Positions 33,318 to 43,914 of a stretch of 64,000 nt of DNA are shown here, piece by piece. Position 1 is the first letter of the stretch, and every line of letters starts with the position of its first letter. This DNA comes from Burkholderia ubonensis subsp. mesacidophila (GTDB lineage: Bacteria; Pseudomonadota; Gammaproteobacteria; Burkholderiales; Burkholderiaceae). The notes beneath the pieces were generated by a model that did no database searches, was not told where the DNA came from, and saw only the letters and a list, made by a program, of their open reading frames with translations. The stretch spans positions 992,001-1,056,000 of the forward strand of contig NZ_CP020737.1 of the NCBI RefSeq assembly GCF_002097715.1, given 5' to 3'. Made by a program: the position numbers and the translations under genes.

Positions 33318-34565
33318 ATGAAAGTTCGCGCGATCATGGGCGCGCTGTGCGCCGCAGGCCTGATGGCCGGCGCCGCGGCGGCGCAGGCGGCCGAGAATGT
33401 GACGGTGCTGCACTGGTGGACCTCGGGCGGCGAATCGAAGGCCGTCGGCGTGCTGAAGGACGACCTGCAGAAGCAGGGCTACGTCTGGAAGGACTTCGCG
33501 GTCGCGGGCGGCGCGGGCGCAGCGGCAATGACCGCGCTGAAGACCAAGGTGATCAGCGGCGACGCGCCGTCGGCCGCGCAGATCAAGGGCCCGCTGATCC
33601 AGGACTGGGCCGACCAGGGCGTGCTCGTCAACATCGACCAGGCAACCGGCGACTGGAAGCAGAACCTGCCGCCTGAAATCGACAAGATCATGAAGTACAA
33701 GGGCCACACCGTCGGCGCGCCGTTCTCGGTGCACCGCGTGAACTGGCTCTATATCAACAAGGCCGCGCTCGACAAGGTCGGCGCGAAGGTGCCGGCCACC
33801 TGGCCCGAATTCTTCGCGGTCGCCGACAAGCTGAAAGCCGCGGGCATCCAGCCGGTCGCGATGGGCGGCCAGCCGTGGCAGGACCTGACGCTGTGGGAAG
33901 ACGTCGTGCTGTCGCAGGGCCCGGCGTTCTACAAGAAGGCGCTCGTCGATCTCGACCAGGCGACGCTGAGCTCGCCGCAGATGCTCGACGTGTTCAACAC
34001 CGTGCGCAAGATCCAGGGCTACTTCGACAGCGGCCGCAACGGCCGCGACTGGAACCTCGCGACCGCGATGGTCATCAACGGCAAGGCCGGCATGCAGTTC
34101 ATGGGCGACTGGGCGAAGGGCGAGTTCGAGAGCGCGGGCAAGAAGGCGGGCAAGGACTACGTCTGCGCGCCGGTGCCGGGCACCGCGAATTCGTACACGT
34201 TCAACGTCGATTCGTTCGTGTTCTTCCAGCAGAAGGGCCAGAGCGCCGCGACGCCGGGCCAGCTCGCGCTCGCGAAGACGATCATGACGCCGGACTTCCA
34301 GGAGCAGTTCAGCCTGCTGAAGGGCTCGGTGCCGGTGCGCCTCGGCGTGAAGATGGACAAGTTCGACGACTGCGCGAAGAAGTCGTACGCCGACGAGCAG
34401 ACCGCGATCAAGTCTGGCGGCTTCGTGCCGTCGCTCGCGCACGGGATGGCGCAGGGCGACGCGACCGCCGGCGCGATCACCGACGTCGTGACGAAGTTCA
34501 TGAACTCGCAGCAGGATTCGAAGAGCGCGGTCGCCGCGCTCGCGAAAGCCGCGAAGGTGAAGTAA
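33318..34565 (+). CDS. gtsA: Glucose/sugar ABC transporter, periplasmic binding protein
   Basis: This 415-residue extracellular solute-binding protein (family 1) has a signal peptide (KVRAIMGALCAAGLMAGAAAAQAAE, cleavage after AQA). The mature domain opens ENVTVLHWWTSGGESKAVGVL, the sugar-binding layout. Further hinge-type segments are TVGAPFSVHRVNWLYINKAALDKVG and PWQDLTLWEDVVLSQGP. It would capture glucose (or mannose) and hand it to the two permeases downstream. ATG 33318 is preceded by GGAGGAGATAAGT. It begins an operon of binding protein, two permeases and the ATPase, divergent from zwf. Confidence 0.88.
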   Translation: MKVRAIMGALCAAGLMAGAAAAQAAENVTVLHWWTSGGESKAVGVLKDDLQKQGYVWKDFAVAGGAGAAAMTALKTKVISGDAPSAAQIKGPLIQDWADQGVLVNIDQATGDWKQNLPPEIDKIMKYKGHTVGAPFSVHRVNWLYINKAALDKVGAKVPATWPEFFAVADKLKAAGIQPVAMGGQPWQDLTLWEDVVLSQGPAFYKKALVDLDQATLSSPQMLDVFNTVRKIQGYFDSGRNGRDWNLATAMVINGKAGMQFMGDWAKGEFESAGKKAGKDYVCAPVPGTANSYTFNVDSFVFFQQKGQSAATPGQLALAKTIMTPDFQEQFSLLKGSVPVRLGVKMDKFDDCAKKSYADEQTAIKSGGFVPSLAHGMAQGDATAGAITDVVTKFMNSQQDSKSAVAALAKAAKVK

Positions 34566-34715
34566 CGCACGCGACGAACGCCCGGCCCGACCCGTTTCAT
34601 CCGCCGGGCGTTCTTGCATGCGCAGCAAACGGGCCCGCCCGCCGGGCCCGCGCCGCACCCGACGCCGCCCCGGTCTGGCCGGCCGGCGTCACTCTCGTTC
34701 CAGGAGTCGAATCAA

Positions 34716-35651
34716 GTGGCTGCCCCTCTTAGCGGAAACGGATCCGGCGCTGCCGTCAGGCGCACGTCGCCGATGTCGGCCTTCGCCGACCGCTGGATTC
34801 CGAAGCTGGTGCTCGCGCCCAGCGTGGCGATCGCCGTGGTGTTCATCTACGGCTTCATCCTGATTACCGGCTATCTGTCGCTGACCCGGTCGCGGCTGTT
34901 GCCGAACTACGAGTTCGACGGCTTCGGCCGCTACTCGGACCTGTTCCAGAACGACGTGTGGTGGACCTCCGCCGCGAACCTCGGCTGGTTCGGCATTCCG
35001 TTCATCGCGATCTGCGTGTCGCTCGGCCTGTTCCTCGCGATCCTGCTCGACCAGAAGATCCGCAACGAAGGCGCGCTGCGCGCGATCTTCCTGTATCCGA
35101 TGGCGCTGTCGTTCATCGTGACCGGCACCGCGTGGCAATGGATCCTGAACCCGGGCCTCGGCCTCGAGAAGGTGATGCACGACTGGGGCTGGACGAGCTT
35201 CTCGTTCGACTGGCTCGGCGATCCGGACAAGGCGATCTTCTGCGTCGTGATCGCGGCCGTGTGGCAATCGACGGGCTTCGTGATGGCGCTGTTCCTCGCG
35301 GGCCTGCGCGGCGTCGACAGCGAGATCTTCAAGGCCGCGCAGGTCGACGGCGCGACGCTGCCGACGATCTACCGCAAGATCGTGATCCCGAGCATGCGCC
35401 CGGTGTTCTTCTCGGTGCTGCTGATCCTCTGCCACATCACGATCAAGACCTTCGACCTCGTCGTCGCGCTGACGGCGGGCGGGCCGGGCACGTCGTCGTC
35501 GCTGCCGGCGATGTTCATGTACACGTTTTCGTTCAACCGCGGCCAGCTCGGGCTCGGCGCCGCATCGTCGGTGATGATGCTCGCGACCGTGGTCGCGGTG
35601 CTGGTGCCGCTGATGTACCTGGAATCGAGGAGCACCCGCAATGCAGCCTAA
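34716..35651 (+). CDS. gtsB: Sugar ABC transporter permease (first)
   Basis: This is a 311-residue inner-membrane permease of the binding-protein-dependent family. GTG 34716 has AGGAG at 34702-34706; ATG 34773 is the other possible start and would shorten the tail by 19 residues. Six membrane helices follow (first: LVLAPSVAIAVVFIYGFILITGYLSL). The EAA-type cytoplasmic loop reads EIFKAAQVDGATLPTIYRKIVIPSMRPVF and contacts the ATPase. It forms the transmembrane pore with the second permease, whose gene overlaps its 3' end by 11 bp. Confidence 0.85.
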   Translation: MAAPLSGNGSGAAVRRTSPMSAFADRWIPKLVLAPSVAIAVVFIYGFILITGYLSLTRSRLLPNYEFDGFGRYSDLFQNDVWWTSAANLGWFGIPFIAICVSLGLFLAILLDQKIRNEGALRAIFLYPMALSFIVTGTAWQWILNPGLGLEKVMHDWGWTSFSFDWLGDPDKAIFCVVIAAVWQSTGFVMALFLAGLRGVDSEIFKAAQVDGATLPTIYRKIVIPSMRPVFFSVLLILCHITIKTFDLVVALTAGGPGTSSSLPAMFMYTFSFNRGQLGLGAASSVMMLATVVAVLVPLMYLESRSTRNAA

Positions 35652-36498
35652 GATGACCATCAGCCGCGCGGTCATTTACGCGGCCCTGATCCTGTTCGCG
35701 CTGTACTTCCTGTTCCCGATCTACGTGATGCTGTCGACGTCGTTCAAGGATCTCGACCAGCTGCGCACCGGCAACCTGCTGACGCCGCCGTCGCACTGGA
35801 CCCTCGATCCGTGGGTGAAGGCGTGGAGCGGCGCGTGCACCGGCGTGCGTTGCGACGGCATGAAGCCGTTCTTCCTGAATTCGCTGCAGATGGTGATCCC
35901 GGCCGTGCTGATCTCGTCGCTGATCGGCGCGTTCAACGGCTACGTGCTCACGCACTGGCGCTTTCGCGGCGCGGACGCGCTGTTCACGATGCTGCTGGTC
36001 GGCTGCTTCATCCCGTTCCAGGTGATCCTGCTGCCGATGGCGCGCCTGCAGGGGATGCTGGGCCTCGCCAACACGATTCCCGGCCTCGTGTTCGTGCACG
36101 TCGTGTACGGGATCGCGTTCACGACGATGTTCTTCCGCAACTTCTACGTGAGCGTGCCGGCCGAGCTCGTGAAGGCCGCGCGCATCGACGGCGCGGGCTT
36201 CTTCACGATCTTCACGAAAATCCTGCTGCCGGTGTCGCTGCCGATCTTCATGGTGTGCCTGATCTGGCAGTTCACGCAGATCTGGAACGACTTCCTGTTC
36301 GGGATCGTGTTCTCCGGCGTCGACTCGATGCCGATCACGGTCGCGCTGAACAACCTCGTCAACACGTCGACGGGCGTGAAGGAATACAACGTCGACATGG
36401 CGGGCGCGATCATCGCCGCGCTGCCGACGCTGCTCGTCTACGTGATCGCCGGCCGCTACTTCGTGCGCGGCCTGACGGCGGGCGCGGTGAAGGGCTGA
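35641..36498 (+). CDS. gtsC: Sugar ABC transporter permease (second)
   Basis: This 285-residue permease with six membrane helices starts at ATG 35641 (MQPKMTISRAVIYAALILFALYFLFPIYVML). The EAA loop reads ELVKAARIDGAGFFTIFTKILLPVSLPIF. It pairs with the first permease to form the channel. The 11-bp overlap with that gene shows tight coupling. It is followed by a 148-bp gap holding a dispersed palindromic repeat, then the ATPase gene. Confidence 0.88.
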   Translation: MQPKMTISRAVIYAALILFALYFLFPIYVMLSTSFKDLDQLRTGNLLTPPSHWTLDPWVKAWSGACTGVRCDGMKPFFLNSLQMVIPAVLISSLIGAFNGYVLTHWRFRGADALFTMLLVGCFIPFQVILLPMARLQGMLGLANTIPGLVFVHVVYGIAFTTMFFRNFYVSVPAELVKAARIDGAGFFTIFTKILLPVSLPIFMVCLIWQFTQIWNDFLFGIVFSGVDSMPITVALNNLVNTSTGVKEYNVDMAGAIIAALPTLLVYVIAGRYFVRGLTAGAVKG

Positions 36499-36580
36499 GC
36501 ATGACGATGTACGCGCCGCGCGATCGACGCGCGGTGCATCGAAACGATATCGACGCGGCGCGATGAACGCACCGAGCGTT

Positions 36581-36618
36581 GCATGGGCCCGGAGTAAGCG
36601 CTGAAGCGCCAACTCCGG
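36581..36618. repeat. REP-like palindromic repeat, copy A
   Basis: The sequence GCATGGGCCCGGAGTAAGCG CTGAAGCGCCAACTCCGG (38 bp) contains CCGGAGT and ACTCCGG arms around a second hairpin (AGCGCTGAAGCGC). An almost identical copy, in the opposite orientation, lies at 62197-62234 with three visible base differences. Such dispersed intergenic palindromes are typical REP elements. This copy lies between the second permease gene and the ATPase gene of the sugar ABC operon. Confidence 0.7.
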
Positions 36619-36646
36619 CCGACACATGAGACAGAGGATTCACAGC

Positions 36647-37765
36647 ATGGCAAGCCTTTCCATCCGTGACGTGTACAAGACTTACCCGAACGGGGTGCCG
36701 GTCCTGAAGGGTGTCGACATCGACATCGAGGACGGTCAGTTCCTGATTCTCGTCGGCGGCTCGGGCTGCGGGAAATCGACGCTGCTCAACATGATCGCCG
36801 GGCTCGAGACGGTCACGAGCGGCGAGATCCGGATCGACGGCAAGGTCGTCAACGACCTGTCGCCGAAGGACCGCGACATCGCGATGGTGTTCCAGTCGTA
36901 CGCGCTGTATCCGTCGATGACGGTGCGCGAGAACATCTCGTTCGGCCTGAACATCCGCAAGGTGCCGAAGAGCGAGCAGCAGCAGATCGTCGATCGCGTA
37001 TCGCAGATGCTGCAGATCCAGCACCTGCTCGACCGCAAGCCGGGCCAGCTGTCCGGCGGCCAGCGCCAGCGCGTCGCGATGGGCCGCGCGCTCGCGCGCG
37101 ATCCCGCGCTGTTCCTGTTCGACGAGCCGTTGTCGAACCTCGACGCGAAGCTGCGCATCGAGATGCGCGCGGAGATCAAGCTGCTGCACCAGCGCCTCGG
37201 CACGACGATCGTCTACGTCACGCACGACCAGATCGAGGCGATGACGCTCGGCGACCGTATCGCGGTGATGAAGGACGGCGTCGTCCAGCAGTTCGGCGCG
37301 CCGCAGGACATCTACGATTCGCCGTCGAACCTGTTCGTCGCGGGCTTCATCGGCGCGCCGCCGATGAACTTCATCAACGGCCGGCTCGTGGAGCAGGGCA
37401 GCGGCGTCGCGCTGGAGATCGACACGGGCGTCGCGCGCGGTGCGCTGAACCTGCCGTTCGATGCGGGCAAGCTGAAGGCACACGTCGGCCGCGAGGTGAT
37501 CCTCGGCCTGCGCCCGGAGCGCATCACCGACGTGCGCCACGCGCACAACGGCGACGCGTCGCACCTGCAGCCGCTCGACGTGCGAGTCGACGTGACCGAG
37601 CCGACCGGCCCGGACACGCACGTGTTCGCGCAGGTGAACGGCAAGCGCATCGTGAGCCGCGTGCACCCGGCCGCGAACCCGCAGCCGGAGCAGACGCTGT
37701 CGCTGCTGTTCGACGTGTCGAAGGCGGTGCTGTTCGATCCGGCGTCGGAGGAGCGAATCGCGTAA
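36647..37765 (+). CDS. gtsD: Sugar ABC transporter ATP-binding protein (MalK/UgpC family)
   Basis: This 372-residue ATPase starts at ATG 36647. It has an N-terminal nucleotide-binding domain (1-235) with Walker A GGSGCGKSTLLN, the Q-loop, signature LSGGQRQRVAMGRALARDPALFLFDEPLSNLDAKLR with the Walker B aspartate, and the H-loop VTHDQIEAM. A C-terminal TOBE/MalK-type domain (about 245-370) contains LGLRPERITDV. It energises the importer and may also bind regulators. It is the last gene of the operon, ending in a strong terminator. Confidence 0.9.
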   Translation: MASLSIRDVYKTYPNGVPVLKGVDIDIEDGQFLILVGGSGCGKSTLLNMIAGLETVTSGEIRIDGKVVNDLSPKDRDIAMVFQSYALYPSMTVRENISFGLNIRKVPKSEQQQIVDRVSQMLQIQHLLDRKPGQLSGGQRQRVAMGRALARDPALFLFDEPLSNLDAKLRIEMRAEIKLLHQRLGTTIVYVTHDQIEAMTLGDRIAVMKDGVVQQFGAPQDIYDSPSNLFVAGFIGAPPMNFINGRLVEQGSGVALEIDTGVARGALNLPFDAGKLKAHVGREVILGLRPERITDVRHAHNGDASHLQPLDVRVDVTEPTGPDTHVFAQVNGKRIVSRVHPAANPQPEQTLSLLFDVSKAVLFDPASEERIA

Positions 37766-37791
37766 CGCGGGCGCGCCGCGCCGGATACGAC

Positions 37792-37817
37792 AAGGGGCCG
37801 TTTCGACGGCCCCTTTG
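37792..37817 (+). terminator. Rho-independent terminator of the sugar ABC operon
   Basis: AAGGGGCCGT (37792-37801) pairs with ACGGCCCCTT (37806-37815) around the TTCG tetraloop, with a T after it. It is positioned 27 bases after the ATPase stop and before the convergent TRIC gene, so it can act in both directions. Confidence 0.9.
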
Positions 37818-37838
37818 CTTGTCGGAGCTCGGTGCCGC

Positions 37839-38462
37839 TCAGTGCGGCAGCCGGACGTCGAACTTGAACGTGACGAGCCGTGCGACGAGGATGAAGCCGG
37901 TCGCCGTCAGCACGCTGTAGACCGAATCGACGTCCAGCCACATGAGCAGCAGGTAGAACCAGCAGCCGACGAACGCGCAGGTCGCGTACGGCCGCGAGTC
38001 GCGCAGGATCAGCGGGATGTCGTTGCACAGCACGTCGCGGATGATGCCGCCGACGACGCCGGTGATCACGCCCATCATCACCGCGATGAAGCGCGGCATC
38101 TCGGCGTCGAGCGCAATCGACGTGCCGGACACGCTGAAGATGCCGAGGCCGACCGCGTCGGCGACGAGCAGCGTCCGTTCGGCCGACAGCCGCGACAGCA
38201 TCCGCAGCACGAACGGCGCGCACAGCGACAGCGCGAAGATCACCAGCACGTAGTCGTCGTGCACGACCCAGTAGAACGGCCGGCGTTCGAGCAGGATGTC
38301 GCGCAGCGTGCCGCCGCCGAACGCCGTCGCGAGCGCGACGACGAACGTGCCGACCGAGTCGAGCCGGTTCTTGCGCGCTTCGATGAAACCGGAGATCGCG
38401 AACGCGAGCGTCGCGATCGCTTCGAGTACCGTGATCGCGAGCGTCAGCCTAGGATGCGGCAC
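37839..38462 (-). CDS. TRIC/UPF0126 trimeric cation-channel protein
   Basis: This 207-residue membrane protein is built from two repeats, each with three hydrophobic helices. The signature motifs GGGTLRDILLERRPFYWV (first) and GGIIRDVLCNDIPLILR (second), with a conserved Gly-x-x-x-RD pattern, match the bacterial TRIC family. Bacterial members form trimeric potassium- or sodium-permeable channels, and glycine transport has also been proposed for some UPF0126 members. The Smr gene begins upstream; its last bases overlap this start by 14 bp. Confidence 0.86.
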   Translation of the reverse strand: MPHPRLTLAITVLEAIATLAFAISGFIEARKNRLDSVGTFVVALATAFGGGTLRDILLERRPFYWVVHDDYVLVIFALSLCAPFVLRMLSRLSAERTLLVADAVGLGIFSVSGTSIALDAEMPRFIAVMMGVITGVVGGIIRDVLCNDIPLILRDSRPYATCAFVGCWFYLLLMWLDVDSVYSVLTATGFILVARLVTFKFDVRLPH

Positions 38463-39225
38463 GCGGCCCCCGCTCGCCGGGCGCGGTCAACGGCTGCAGC
38501 AGCACGAGCACCGCGCCCGCGCCGCCGTCGTGGCCGCGCGCCTCGCAGAATGCGATCACTTCCTCCTTCTGCACGAGCCACGCGCGCACCTTGCCCTTCA
38601 GCACCGGCTCCTTGCCGACCGAGCCGAGGCCCTTGCCGTGGATCACGCGCAGGCAGCGCAGTCCCTTCTTGCCGGACTCGCGGATGAACTCGGCGAGCGC
38701 GTCGCGCGCCTCGTCGCGGCGCATCCCGTGCAGGTCGATCTGCGCCTGGACGATCCACGCGCCGCTGCGCAGCTTGCGCACGACGTCGCGGCTCACGCCG
38801 GGGCGGTGGTAATAGAGCGACTCGTCGCTGTCGAGCAGCGTCTCGGGATCGAACTCGTCGGACAGCGTCGCGTTGAGCACCGCTTCCTCGTCGCGCTGCG
38901 TCTGCTTCGGCACGGGCGCGGGCGGCTCGCGGCCGGATGCGGCGCGGGGCGGCGCGCTGAGCGGCCGGATCGCGCCGATCTCGTTGCGGAACAGGTTCGC
39001 GTCGGCTTCGGCCTGGCGCGCGGCTTTCGCGGTTTCGACGCGATCGCGCTCGCGGCGCTCGGCTTCGCCCTTGAGCGCCGTGCGCAGCGCGCCGAGGCCG
39101 GCAAGGCCCTGGCCGCGCAGCGCGGCGGGTTCGGGCGCCGGCGGCGCGGCCGGGGCGGGTTGCTGGGGGCGGGCGGCGGCCTGCCGCTTCGCGGGATCGC
39201 TCGGATGGGGTTGATTCTTCGCCAT
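38449..39225 (-). CDS. Smr (small MutS-related) domain protein
   Basis: In this 258-residue protein the first 90 residues are basic, Ala/Pro-rich and look disordered. A central DSDESLYYHRPGVSRDVVRKLRSG leads into a C-terminal Smr domain (about 165-245) with QAQIDLHGMRRDEARDALAEFI and LRCLRVIHGKGLGSVG, the DLHG and GKG motifs typical of Smr. Smr proteins have been described as nucleases on branched DNA or on stalled-ribosome mRNA. The trailing residues overlap the TRIC gene start. It has a bidirectional terminator behind it. Confidence 0.86.
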   Translation of the reverse strand: MAKNQPHPSDPAKRQAAARPQQPAPAAPPAPEPAALRGQGLAGLGALRTALKGEAERRERDRVETAKAARQAEADANLFRNEIGAIRPLSAPPRAASGREPPAPVPKQTQRDEEAVLNATLSDEFDPETLLDSDESLYYHRPGVSRDVVRKLRSGAWIVQAQIDLHGMRRDEARDALAEFIRESGKKGLRCLRVIHGKGLGSVGKEPVLKGKVRAWLVQKEEVIAFCEARGHDGGAGAVLVLLQPLTAPGERGPRAAS

Positions 39226-39270
39226 GATTCACACACGCAAGGCAAACGCGCGCGGGCGCGCGGGCATGAA

Positions 39271-39298
39271 AAAAGCCGCTGCGTCGGCAGCGGCTTTT
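39271..39298. terminator. Bidirectional terminator between Smr and trxB
   Basis: AAAAGCCGCTGC (39271-39282) pairs with GCAGCGGCTTTT (39287-39298) around a 4-nt loop. It lies downstream of trxB, which reads leftward and stops at 39354. Confidence 0.9.
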
Positions 39299-39353
39299 CG
39301 GCCAGGCGTGCGTCGCGGCAGCGGACGCCATTGTAGCGCCCGGCGCGCGCGGC

Positions 39354-40671
<1,318 letters not shown>

Positions 40672-42981
40672 ATGGCAAAAGCTCCTTATTCCGCTCAGGC
40701 ACAGGCGTTGCCGCACCGGATGTCGAAGCTCCTCACGGAGATCCGCTGGATTCTCCAGGTCGCGCTGTGCGCATTTCTGGTGATGGCCCTGCTGAGCTAC
40801 AGCCGGCGCGATCCGAGCTGGACGCACGCGGCCCAGGTCGATCACATCACCAACTGGGCGGGCCGCGTCGGCGCGTGGACGGCCGACATCGTCCTGCTGC
40901 TGTTCGGCCTGTCGGCCTACTGGCTGATCGTGCCGCTCGGGCGCCGCATCAACGCCACCTATCGCCGCATCACTCGCCACGAAGCGCTGCCCGACGAGCC
41001 GGAGCGCCCGGTCGGCTGGCTGACCGAGGGGTTCGCGTTCGTGCTCGTGCTGCTCGCGTGCGACGGCATCGAGGCGCTGCGGATGTGGTCGCTGAAGGTG
41101 CAGCTGCCGCGCGCGCCGGGCGGCGTCGTCGGCGAGGCGGTCGCGGGCGCGATGTCGCACGCGTTCGGCTTCACGGGCGGCACGCTCTTGCTGCTGGTCG
41201 CGCTCGCGGTCGGCCTGTCGCTGTATTTCCGCTTTTCCTGGTTGTCGGTCGCCGAGCGCGTCGGCGGCGCGATCCTGTCCGCCGTCAACGTCGCGAAGCT
41301 GCGCCGCGAGGCCGAGCGCGACCGCAAGCTCGGCGAGGCCGCGGCCGTGCGCCGCGAAGGCAAGGTCGAGGAAGAGCGCGTGCGCATCGAGGATCACGAG
41401 CCGGTGACGATCGTGCCGCCGGTCGTCACGCCGGTGAAGTCCGAGCGCGTCGAGAAGGAGCGCCAGGTGCCGCTCTTCACCGACCTGCCGGGCGATTCGA
41501 CGCTGCCGCCGGTCTCGCTGCTCGACCCGGCGCCGAAGGCACAGGAGGCGATCTCCGCCGACACGCTCGAATTCACGTCGCGGCTGATCGAGAAGAAGCT
41601 GAAGGATTTCGGCGTCGAGGCGAGCGTCGTCGCCGCGTATCCGGGCCCGGTCGTCACGCGCTACGAGATCGAGCCGGCGACCGGCGTGAAGGGCAGCCAG
41701 ATCGTGAACCTCGCGAAGGATCTCGCGCGCTCGCTGTCGCTCGTGTCGATCCGCGTCGTCGAGACGATTCCCGGCAAGAACTACATGGCGCTCGAGCTGC
41801 CGAACCAGCGCCGCCAGACGGTGCACCTGTCGGAGATCATCGGCTCCGAGGTGTACGCGGCCGCATCGTCGGCGCTCACGCTCAGCCTCGGCAAGGACAT
41901 CGGCGGCAAGCCGGTGTGCGCCGATCTCGCGAAGATGCCGCACCTGCTGGTGGCCGGCACGACCGGCTCGGGCAAGTCGGTCGGGATCAACGCGATGATC
42001 CTGTCGCTGCTTTACAAGGCGACCGCCGACCAGGTGCGCTTGATCCTGATCGATCCGAAGATGCTCGAAATGAGCGTCTACGAAGGCATTCCGCATCTGC
42101 TGTGCCCGGTCGTCACCGACATGCGCCAGGCGGGCCACGCGCTCAACTGGACGGTCGCCGAGATGGAGCGGCGCTACAAGCTGATGAGCAAGCTCGGCGT
42201 GCGCAACCTCGCCGGCTACAACAACAAGATCGACGAGGCCGCGAAGCGCGAGGAGAAGCTCCCGAATCCGTTCAGCCTGACGCCGGAAGATCCGGAGCCG
42301 CTCGGCCGGCTGCCGAACATCGTCGTGGTGATCGACGAGCTCGCCGACCTGATGATGGTCGTCGGCAAGAAGGTCGAGGAGCTGATCGCGCGGATCGCGC
42401 AGAAGGCGCGCGCGGCCGGCATCCACCTGATCCTCGCGACGCAGCGTCCGTCGGTCGACGTGATCACCGGCCTCATCAAGGCCAACGTGCCGACGCGGAT
42501 CGCGTTCCAGGTGTCGTCCAAGATCGACTCGCGCACGATCCTCGACCAGATGGGCGCCGAATCGCTGCTCGGGATGGGCGACATGCTGTACCTGCCGCCC
42601 GGCACCGGGCTGCCGGTGCGGGTGCACGGCGCGTTCGTCGCCGACGACGAGGTGCACCGCGTCGTCGATAAGCTCAAGGAGCAGGGCGAGCCGAACTATG
42701 TCGAGGGCCTGCTCGAGGGCGGCACCGTCGACGGCGACGAGGGCTCGGCCGGCGCGGGAACCGGCGAAGGCGGCGGCGAGTCTGATCCGCTGTACGACCA
42801 GGCGGTCGAGATCGTCATCAAGAACCGCCGCGCGTCGATCTCGCTCGTGCAGCGCCATCTGCGGATCGGCTACAACCGCGCGGCGCGGCTGCTCGAGCAG
42901 ATGGAACAGTCGGGGCTCGTGTCGGCGATGTCGTCGAGCGGCAACCGCGAAATTCTTGTGCCGGCGCGCGACGCGGAATGA
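40672..42981 (+). CDS. ftsK: DNA translocase FtsK
   Basis: This 769-residue division and chromosome-segregation protein starts at ATG 40672. The first 170 residues hold four membrane helices ([25 protein letters not shown] first). A short charged linker follows (about 175-280), shorter than in E. coli. The RecA-like motor (290-690) has Walker [15 protein letters not shown], Walker [20 protein letters not shown] and [27 protein letters not shown] winged-helix gamma domain (about 705-765; [37 protein letters not shown]) reads KOPS sites. It is followed by lolA. Confidence 0.95.
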   Translation: MAKAPYSAQAQALPHRMSKLLTEIRWILQVALCAFLVMALLSYSRRDPSWTHAAQVDHITNWAGRVGAWTADIVLLLFGLSAYWLIVPLGRRINATYRRITRHEALPDEPERPVGWLTEGFAFVLVLLACDGIEALRMWSLKVQLPRAPGGVVGEAVAGAMSHAFGFTGGTLLLLVALAVGLSLYFRFSWLSVAERVGGAILSAVNVAKLRREAERDRKLGEAAAVRREGKVEEERVRIEDHEPVTIVPPVVTPVKSERVEKERQVPLFTDLPGDSTLPPVSLLDPAPKAQEAISADTLEFTSRLIEKKLKDFGVEASVVAAYPGPVVTRYEIEPATGVKGSQIVNLAKDLARSLSLVSIRVVETIPGKNYMALELPNQRRQTVHLSEIIGSEVYAAASSALTLSLGKDIGGKPVCADLAKMPHLLVAGTTGSGKSVGINAMILSLLYKATADQVRLILIDPKMLEMSVYEGIPHLLCPVVTDMRQAGHALNWTVAEMERRYKLMSKLGVRNLAGYNNKIDEAAKREEKLPNPFSLTPEDPEPLGRLPNIVVVIDELADLMMVVGKKVEELIARIAQKARAAGIHLILATQRPSVDVITGLIKANVPTRIAFQVSSKIDSRTILDQMGAESLLGMGDMLYLPPGTGLPVRVHGAFVADDEVHRVVDKLKEQGEPNYVEGLLEGGTVDGDEGSAGAGTGEGGGESDPLYDQAVEIVIKNRRASISLVQRHLRIGYNRAARLLEQMEQSGLVSAMSSSGNREILVPARDAE

Positions 42982-43022
42982 GTCCGCGGCGCACGCAGGC
43001 CACCCAGGGAGAAAACCGCATC

Positions 43023-43712
43023 ATGCAGCAACATCCGTTCGCCCCTTCCCTTCGTTCGACGCGGCGCTGGCTCGGCGCGGCGCTCGCCGGCGCGTCGCTG
43101 ATGCTCGCGGCGACGCATGCGTTCGCGGGCGGCACCGAACAGCTGAAGGCATTCGTGTCGCAGGTGCGTTCGGCGAAGGGCGAATTCACGCAGCAGATCG
43201 TCAAGGCGCCGGCGAAGGGCGCGAGCGCCGCGCAAGTCGCGCCGAAGCCCACCGACAATTCGAGCGGCACGTTCGTGTTCGCGCGCCCCGGCAAGTTCAT
43301 CTGGACCTACCAGAAGCCGTACCAGCAGGTGCTGCAGGCCGACGGCGACAAGCTCTACGTGTACGACCGCGACCTGAATCAGGTCACCGAGCGCAAGCTG
43401 GCCGGCGCGCTGGGCGCGAGCCCGGCTGCGATCCTGTTCGGCAGCAACGACCTCGACAAGAACTACACGCTGCGCGACGCCGGCGAGAAGGGCGGCATCG
43501 AGTGGCTCGAGATGCTGCCGAAGGCGCAGGACACGCAGTTCCAGCGGATCGGCATCGGCTTCCGGAACGGCACGCTTGCCGCGATGGAGCTGCACGACGT
43601 GTTCGGCAACGTCACGCTGCTGACGTTCACGAACATCCAGACCAACCCGCCGCTGAAGTCGGACACGTTCAAGTTCGTCGTGCCGAAGGGCGCCGACGTG
43701 ATCACCGGCTGA
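43023..43712 (+). CDS. lolA: Outer-membrane lipoprotein carrier protein LolA
   Basis: This 229-residue periplasmic chaperone carries lipoproteins from the LolCDE complex to LolB. The chosen start, ATG 43023, gives a normal signal peptide ([26 protein letters not shown]). The alternative ATG at 42978 overlaps the ftsK stop and would add 15 residues before it. The mature part has [21 protein letters not shown] and [34 protein letters not shown], the open-barrel family pattern. It lies between ftsK and rarA, the widely conserved order. Confidence 0.93.
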   Translation: MQQHPFAPSLRSTRRWLGAALAGASLMLAATHAFAGGTEQLKAFVSQVRSAKGEFTQQIVKAPAKGASAAQVAPKPTDNSSGTFVFARPGKFIWTYQKPYQQVLQADGDKLYVYDRDLNQVTERKLAGALGASPAAILFGSNDLDKNYTLRDAGEKGGIEWLEMLPKAQDTQFQRIGIGFRNGTLAAMELHDVFGNVTLLTFTNIQTNPPLKSDTFKFVVPKGADVITG

Positions 43713-43738
43713 CCGGCGCCGCGCGCCGGATTTGCCGT

Positions 43739-43771
43739 CGGGCCTGCCAGCGATGGCAGGCCCGTGTTGTT
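43739..43771 (+). terminator. Rho-independent terminator after lolA
   Basis: CGGGCCTGCCA (43739-43749) pairs with TGGCAGGCCCG (43754-43764) around a GCGA tetraloop, followed by TGTTGTTT. It lies immediately before a 13-bp tandem repeat and separates lolA from rarA. Confidence 0.85.
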
Positions 43772-43773
43772 TA

Positions 43774-43835
43774 CGGGCGCGGGCACCGGGCGCGGGCACC
43801 GGGCGCGGGCACCGGGCGCGGGCACCGGGCGCGGC
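43774..43835. repeat. 13-bp tandem repeat CGGGCGCGGGCAC (4 full copies plus a partial)
   Basis: Four exact copies of CGGGCGCGGGCAC fill 43774-43825, followed by a degenerate partial copy CGGGCGCGG-CAG to 43835. The unit length of 13 is not a multiple of 3 and the repeat is intergenic, between the lolA terminator and the rarA ribosome-binding site. Such arrays change copy number by slippage and could slightly alter spacing or transcription of rarA. Confidence 0.9.
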
Positions 43836-43914
43836 AGTGGTGTCGGCCGGCTGTCATAATGGCGGGTCCGGCGGCCGCGTTCGGCCGCCACCGAATCATG
43901 GGGAGCGAGGGTTC

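Noticed and set aside
43774..43835. CRISPR array
   Set aside because: Units are contiguous 13-mers without spacers, and no cas gene is nearby.
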